DNA of 64,000 nt from contig NC_080077.1 in NCBI RefSeq assembly GCF_949987535.1, positions 40,876,561 through 40,940,560 of the forward strand, read 5' to 3'. The DNA is from Balaenoptera acutorostrata (Eukaryota; Chordata; Mammalia; Artiodactyla; Balaenopteridae). Position 1 is the first letter of the stretch. Every line of letters begins with the position of its first letter. Made by a program: the position numbers and the translations under genes. Of this stretch, positions 58,270 through 64,000 are shown piece by piece. The notes below the pieces were generated by a model. The model did no database searches. It was not told the DNA's origin and saw only the letters and a list, made by a program, of their open reading frames with translations.

Positions 58270-58442
58270 AATGCCACCCATTTATCAAGGACTGTCCTAT
58301 ACACGTCACTCACATCTCATTTAATCATCACAATAACGTTGCAGGAATGAATTTCTATTTTCTTTAGAGTTGGAGGACTGAGGCTCAGAGGTTATATATC
58401 TTGTTCAAGGTCACAGGGTAAATAAATGACAAACACTTCCCC
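58270..58442 (-). mobile_element. MIR SINE
   Basis: 'acatctcatttaatcatcac', 'ttagagttggaggactgagg', 'ctcagaggttatatatcttg' and 'ttcaaggtcacagggtaaat' match reverse-complement MIR. Confidence 0.85.
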
Positions 58443-61400
58443 AAATAGGCAGTTTCAGTTTACCTGTGCTTCTGCCAACTTCAAAAGTTCCTAGAACCAT
58501 AAATGTAAATTTTTTAAAAAATGTATTCCTAGATAGACTCTCAAAAAATTCATGTCTGAAATTATAGGCACTGAAGAAGGTGAGAGGAAGAGTATTCTAC
58601 TCCTCAAACCTCTGGCCCACAAACACCTAAAAATATGCAAAATCTGATCATTGATGAAAAATACACATTACTTGCTATAAATGGAACTGAATGGTAAGAA
58701 TAAAAGTGAGTACTCCACGTCCAAACCATCAATACAGCTTTGCCCTGACACATGGTTGTATTTATGGTTTGAGGAGATACTAAAAATAACAAGAAAGGGC
58801 AGAAGTCTTGTTTAAAGCAGCGTCTTTTAAAAATGTGTAGCGTGCAAGGATGAACACAAGACCAAATCTTATTTAATGTGGCAAGAATTTTTTCAGACAC
58901 CCTTTTCTTATAAATTTCTCATCTAGTTCCACTTACATCATTTTTGCTTGACATATCATTTCACCACAGAGCACATTTTTATTGATTATCCAAGTTTTGT
59001 GAATACTTTTTAAGAGACAACAAAGTTTATGTCTCACAAATATTGGAAATTCCCCAGAAGTCCTGGGAATTTTGGGAAATCTTAAGACATTCATGTTTAT
59101 AATTCTTGAAGACATTTGCAGCTTTAATGTAATGTGGCTTTTAACAGCAGTGCCTGCTTTTTAAAGGTCATCTTGCATCTAACCACAAATTGAGAGGATT
59201 GTTCGAAATATTTTTTGAATGAAAAACAAAACCCTGTCTAAACACCTGAACCAATCAGATTATTTTTGTCATCACAAACTATGGGGTTAACACTATGGTA
59301 GACTGATTTATAACAAATTTAAAGAGTGAAATTTTGTTTTAATAATTTATTTCCAAAGCTAAAATGCTGCTGTAAACAAACAAAAAAGCGGTAAATTCCT
59401 TAGTTAACTAGCTAACTACACTTTTTTTCTCTTAGAACTACTCTTCTTTATCTTACAAGATTAGAATACTTTTATATGAACATGTGCCCACACAGAAATC
59501 TTTCTCTAATTTGATGTTACTTATAACACATTATAGCTTCTTTAGCTCTTTTTCTCTCACACACAATAGCTATTTATCATGTAGAATCATCAGTTTAGAG
59601 GCAGAGTTTGGCTATAATGCTGACTAAAAAGACTGGTCAAATGCCAAATGGTAGCCTGGTTCCCACATTTGCCACATTTGGAATTTTGGATAACCATCAC
59701 CTACAGCTCTTACACTCTTTAATCATAAAGTGTTGCAAGTCCTCCAGACAAGTGAGGACGAGAGTAAAAATGAAAATTAAACAAATTTTTTGATGGTTTC
59801 CGATGATACTCTTTAATTACAAATGTTAAACTTCTGCTAGATTATTCCAGAGTTACTATCTAAATGTTTAACTTGCACTAGTTTATTAAAAGGTAAATAT
59901 TTAAGGGAACAAGGTATAAGGTATATATGGCAAAAGGAAGTATTTGATACAAAAAATCAACAAACAAAACCCAACAACAAAATTGTTCTAAATGTGTGTA
60001 AGAAAAAGAAAGAAAGGAATTTGATGGAAGCTTTATATCACTGAAATTGTTTTAACTTCTACTGTAGATTCATGGTGGGAAACAAATTCCATAATTGAAA
60101 CTCCAACTATGAACAAAACCTGAGAGGAATAGAATGTATATATTATATTTTAAGCTATCAAAAGTCAGAAAATTCTAGTGAGAGATTAGACTGAAGAAAT
60201 AAAGAATGTGAAAATGGAGAAGAAATATGATTGAAAGTTCTAAACTGAAAGAAATAGCTTCAATAACATTATAATTTATTGCATCTGCTGTCATTTTTAT
60301 TTTACAAATTATGAATTATAAAATTATAAATTATATGATATTTCAAGTATACAGAAATAATATAACAGGAAAATCTCTATTATAGTTTTATATTTACCTT
60401 TAATTACAAATGACAGGATGCTGGATATAGTTACATTTAACTTCCAAATTACTCAGTTTCACTGAAATTTGAAACTCATGGTTCCCCCAAATATTTTTGA
60501 ATTAACCTGCCCAAGGAAAGGCAGTCATTGACAAGCTTGGCTAAAATATGAAAAATTGTCTCAGAATAAACCTTTTCTTTAGCTTTCTGGTTGTGTCTAT
60601 CTTTGAAAATGTCTTTATATAGGGAGTAGCTTGAATGATTAGAAATTAATATGTTAGCGAATTATAAAGGTCAATTTAATTCCAGTTGCTCTAAGTTGAG
60701 AAAAACTTGAATGTGAGCCGCAATCACATCAAAGTCTTCAAAAGCAACGGGCAATTTATACTCTAGGACTCTGGGTGGAGTTGAGGTTTCAAGTAGTGTT
60801 TTAAAGAATCTCAAACTTTTACCCTTTACCCTCCAGAGTTCTTTGAGTTAACCTCAATTGAAGTTGCTTTCTCACAGGCTTAAGGTTAGTTTAAATTTTT
60901 TCAGGGAAGGGTTCCTAAATTAGTTAACTGTGTTCAGAATTAATAAATATACCTGAATATATGAAATATGTAACTCTGACCCAAGCTTTTCAAAGCAGAA
61001 GGCAGTCTTACATTTCTCTCCATTTACTTTTAAAATAAAATAACCCTCATGGGTTCTGCTACCATAGCAACTAAAAGTTCTCTTATTGTCTATACTAATT
61101 CTGATGAACAGTTTTGTAAAAAGTAACTGACTAAGAGATTCCAGCACAAATACCCCCCCAGGCTCCATTTCATTCCATGTCTTGTAGGAACAGATGGCTC
61201 ATTACATTAAATAAGACCTGAGACCAGGGTTGGCTTTCTAAAGTGGGTGCCTCTTGAGACAGTTTTTATATTCAACAGGAAAGTGTGTGGGCATTGAAAT
61301 TACTCTACACGTCACAGCCCAAATAAGCATTGGGTCATTTGAGAGAAACATCTGGAGACCAGAAGAAAAAATCTGACTTAAAATTTCAACACTTTGAAGA

Positions 61401-62205
61401 CCAGGAAACAAATGCAAAAATTTTCCTCCAAATTTGCTTTCTTCTTTATGTAATATTCTTGTTACTCTACTGTCCTTGAAGCAAAGTTCCACGTCTGCTC
61501 TTGAGTTCTGAAAATTGCCAGCTGCAAATTCTGACATGCCAAGGGCTCAGCTATATTTGCCCAACCAAGAAAAGGTAAAAACAGAATCTTGGAGCCAGTA
61601 AAGATTATAAACATGTTTCTATACTTTTGGTGTGCTGTTTATAAAAAGAACCCACTTTAAGACTTTAATAAGCCCCCAAACTTCATTATTTTGCTCTCCC
61701 TCCAAGTACAAAGCATGTTTTGGCATGTTGGAATTTGAACTTTGGAATTTTTAGGAGAGGCAGTGTGTGGGCAAGGACCTAGCACCCTGGCAGGTAGAGG
61801 TTCAGCAAGTTTCTCAAAATAAGGTGAAAGAACAGCCCATGGCCTAGAAGCTTCTTTAGGACCCACAGGGGCTAGGATGATAATGCACTGAACCAAAAGA
61901 GTTCACTAGACTTCTTCCCAATATTTAAGGACTTTAGACAATCCTACCGCTTTTAATAATAGGTAGCATAAGTTTGTGCATGAAATTCTGAAGTAAAACG
62001 ATGATAATATAAAATATATGATTATCTAACAAGACTAGGTAATTTCATGTAAAAGCAGAGGCTTTGCTTAAATAAGTTTCCTATTGTTTACAGAGTAAGA
62101 AACACTATTATAAGACTATAAAAATGACCCTGAAGTTTCTCCTTCCTGTTTCTAACATGACCATCCTCTCCCCCATTTCCACCCAATATTAATTATTTTT
62201 CCCCA
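58443..62205. other. Unassigned AT-rich DNA
   Basis: The longest repeat-poor stretch in the window (about 3.7 kb). No supported gene: the minus frames at 58604-58900, 60920-61168 and 61238-61537 (98, 82 and 99 codons) have no recognised domain and their lengths are compatible with chance. No clear splice framework was seen. Confidence 0.4.
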
Positions 62206-62289
62206 GCAGATTCTAGAACTGCACCTCCCAATTCAATAGCCATTAGCCACATACAGCTATTTAAATTAAAATTAAAATAATCCTTTTCT

Positions 62290-63231
62290 AAACAATCCTC
62301 AGAATAGGAGAAAATATTTGCAAATGAATCAACGGACAAAAGATTAATCTCCAAAATATATAAACAGCTCATGCAGCTCAATATTAAAAAAACAAACCAA
62401 TCAAAAAACAGGCAGAAGGCCTAAATAGACATTTCTCCAAAGACATATAGATGGCCAAGAGGCACATGAAAAGCTGCTCAGCATCACTAATTATTAGAGA
62501 AATGCAAATCAAAACTACAGTGAGGTATCACCTCACACCAGTTAGAATGGGCATCATCAGAAAATCTACAAACAACAAATGCTGGAGATGGTGTAGGGAA
62601 AAGGGAACCCTGTTGCACTGTTGGTGGGAATGTAAAATGATACAGCCACTATGGAGAACAGTATGGAGGTTCCTTAAAAAACTAAAAATAGAATTACCAT
62701 ATGACCCAGCAATCCCACTACTGGGCATATACCCAGAGAAAACCACAATTCAAAAAGACACATGTACCCCAATGTTCACTGTAGCACTATTTACAACAGC
62801 CAGGTCATGGAAGAAACCTAAATGCCCATCGACAGACAAATGGATAAAGAAGATGTGGTACATATATACAATGTAATATTACTCAGCCATAAAAAGGAAC
62901 AAAACTAGGTCATTTGTAGAGACGTGGATGGACCTAGAGACTGTCATACAGAGTGAAGTCAGAAAGAGAAAAACAAATATCATATATTAACCCATATATG
63001 TGGAATCTAGAAAAATGGTACAGATGAACCTGTTTGCAAGGCAGAAATAGAGACACAGATGTAGAGAACAAACATATGGACACCAAGGGGGGAAAGCGGG
63101 GGAGGGGGTGGTGGTGGTGTGATGAACTGGGAGATTGGGATTGACATGTACACACTGATATGTATAAAATAGATGACTAATCAGAACTTGCTGTATAAAA
63201 AACAAATTAATTAAATTAAATTAAAAAAAAT
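62290..63231 (+). mobile_element. 5'-truncated L1 with TSD
   Basis: 942 bp covering the end of ORF2, the 3' UTR (G-rich 'aaagcgggggagggggtggt' about 63094-63113) and a short A/T-rich tail. TSD aataatccttttct is perfect over 14 bp (62276-62289 and 63232-63245). No promoter, no ORF1 and no endonuclease or polymerase domain, so it cannot move. Confidence 0.95.
62451..62876 (+). pseudogene. L1 ORF2 C-terminal fragment (dead)
   Basis: A 141-codon remnant of the L1 ORF2 C terminus. It keeps the cysteine motif C44-x3-C48-x7-H56-x4-C61 but none of the catalytic domains. The frame is closed upstream by a TAG at 62448-62450 where related copies have a sense codon, and ends at a TAA at 62874-62876 where related copies read GAA; L1-like reading continues in frame beyond it. 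The ATG at 62451 is an internal methionine, not a true start. Confidence 0.93.
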
Positions 63232-63539
63232 AATAATCCTTTTCTTCAGACTCACTAGCCATATTTCATGTGCTTCAATAGCCACATGTAGCTAGTGGCT
63301 ACCATAGTGCACAGAATAGAACATTTCCACAACAGAAAGTTCTACTACTTCTAGAAGATTCAAAAATTTCCCATTTTTTAAACCTGAAATTTTATGCCAA
63401 AAATGAGTGTCTAATAAATATTTGTGGAATAAAACTGCATAGTTTTCTCATAATTTTAAAACACAGCTCAATTCAATTTTTAGTTGTGGAAAATAGGCAG
63501 CCAATTAAGGTAAGCAAAACAGAGTGGAACATCATTTTT

Positions 63540-63655
63540 AAAACTTCTGGAAGGCTTCACCTTGTAAGCTTCATGGAGCAGGGGACTATGGGGTCATTCT
63601 AATAATCACCACTACTTAACAAAGTGTCTGATATATGGCTGGTGTCTCAAATTTT
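63540..63655 (+). mobile_element. Possible L2 3'-end remnant
   Basis: 'gtaagcttcatggagcaggg' and 'caaagtgtctgatatatggc' resemble L2 3' landmarks. Weak. Confidence 0.4.
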
Positions 63656-64000
63656 TAACAGTGATTTCCTCTGGAATTAGAACTTCTCTGATGTCTCTGT
63701 TGGAGAATGGGGAGACCTGAGGTTTGATTTTCAATTTCGTATACTAAAACTGTAGTTTAAAACTGTATATTTATAATATACTTAGATTTTTTCTTTTTTA
63801 AAATAGTGACAAGCTTTAAAGTTTGGGAAATGTTTAAGATGGACTATTTTTTAAAGATGTAACTTGCCCTCCCACCTCCATACACATACATCAGAAACCT
63901 ACATTCAGTAGTCTAATTATTTGTCCATCTGTACCCTATGAACTGTTTGTGAACACACATTCAAATAAACCACGTTTCTCTATTCCCCATTGTAAATGCA
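63656..64000. other. Unassigned AT-rich DNA
   Basis: No gene and no recognised repeat up to the right edge. Confidence 0.45.

Larger units (their letters stand above)
62206..63350. mobile_element. Old palindromic DNA element carrying a nested L1
   Basis: The left part (62206-62289, 'caatagccattagccacata') and right part (63246-63350, 'gccacatgtagctagtggct') are near reverse complements, as in a common mammalian short DNA transposon. The L1 at 62290-63231 splits it. Family name not assigned. Confidence 0.55.

Noticed and set aside
61238..61537. 99-codon minus frame with protein-like composition
   Set aside because: Frames of about 100 codons are expected several times by chance in 64 kb read in six frames. 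No recognised domain, splice context or start context was found.
62451..62876. 141-codon frame as a host gene
   Set aside because: It is the C-terminal part of L1 ORF2 inside a 5'-truncated L1 with a clear TSD.

Overview
The window looks like AT-rich, non-coding mammalian nuclear DNA, almost certainly from a cetacean or a close relative. The main evidence is the set of SINEs: at least seventeen copies of tRNA(Glu)-related CHR-type SINEs (A box in 'tggcgcagtggttaag', B box in 'ggttcgagccc', tails in A-rich or (AAAT)n), which are characteristic of whales, dolphins and hippos. Older layers are shared with all placental mammals: L2, MIR, L1M, Tigger and hAT DNA transposons. I see no convincing protein-coding gene, no structural RNA gene and no CRISPR array. 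The longest open frames (about 100-150 codons) are either antisense shadows of SINEs and L1 or of a length expected by chance in AT-rich DNA.

Layout. 1-318 is a rearranged L1 end with the 5'-inversion (twin-priming) structure, running off the left edge. 319-9250 is mostly unique sequence with a Tigger end, L2, MIR and two CHR SINEs; about 7150-8300 is repeat-free and is a candidate conserved non-coding block. 9247-10700 holds an old mammalian repeat and a weak LTR candidate. 10900-16500 has several MIRs and a young CHR SINE with a perfect 17-bp target-site duplication (TSD). 16574-22344 has four more CHR copies, including a 76-bp deletion form with a perfect 16-bp TSD. 25182-25326 (minus) is the only stretch resembling a spliced exon, and it is weak. 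26925-28290 is a long L1M 3' end on the minus strand carrying two nested SINEs. 29090-35850 is a patchwork of L2, L1M and SINEs. 36030-36350 is a CpG-retaining pocket with a 21-bp tandem duplication. 40375-40418 is a poly(A) run flanked by 15-bp direct repeats. 40783-41796 is a complete Tigger-type element carrying a SINE. 43828-49915 has further SINEs, a complete hAT element with an 8-bp TSD, and L1M fragments. 50270-57780 has L1M, L2, a polypurine tract, a Tigger element and a 326-bp solo LTR nested in L2. 62290-63231 is a dead, 5'-truncated L1 inserted into an older palindromic DNA element.

No genes here work together in a pathway. The window reads as a gene desert or the interior of a large intron, and its main content is a stratigraphy of insertions: L2/MIR, then DNA transposons and L1M, then LTR, CHR-1-like SINEs, younger CHR-2-like SINEs and young L1. 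I found no undescribed biological system. The best leads are small: the poly(A)-only insertion, the SINE with a hairpin-bearing 3' extension, the 76-bp mini-SINE and the unproven exon candidate. Repeat family names are from memory of consensus sequences, not from a search.
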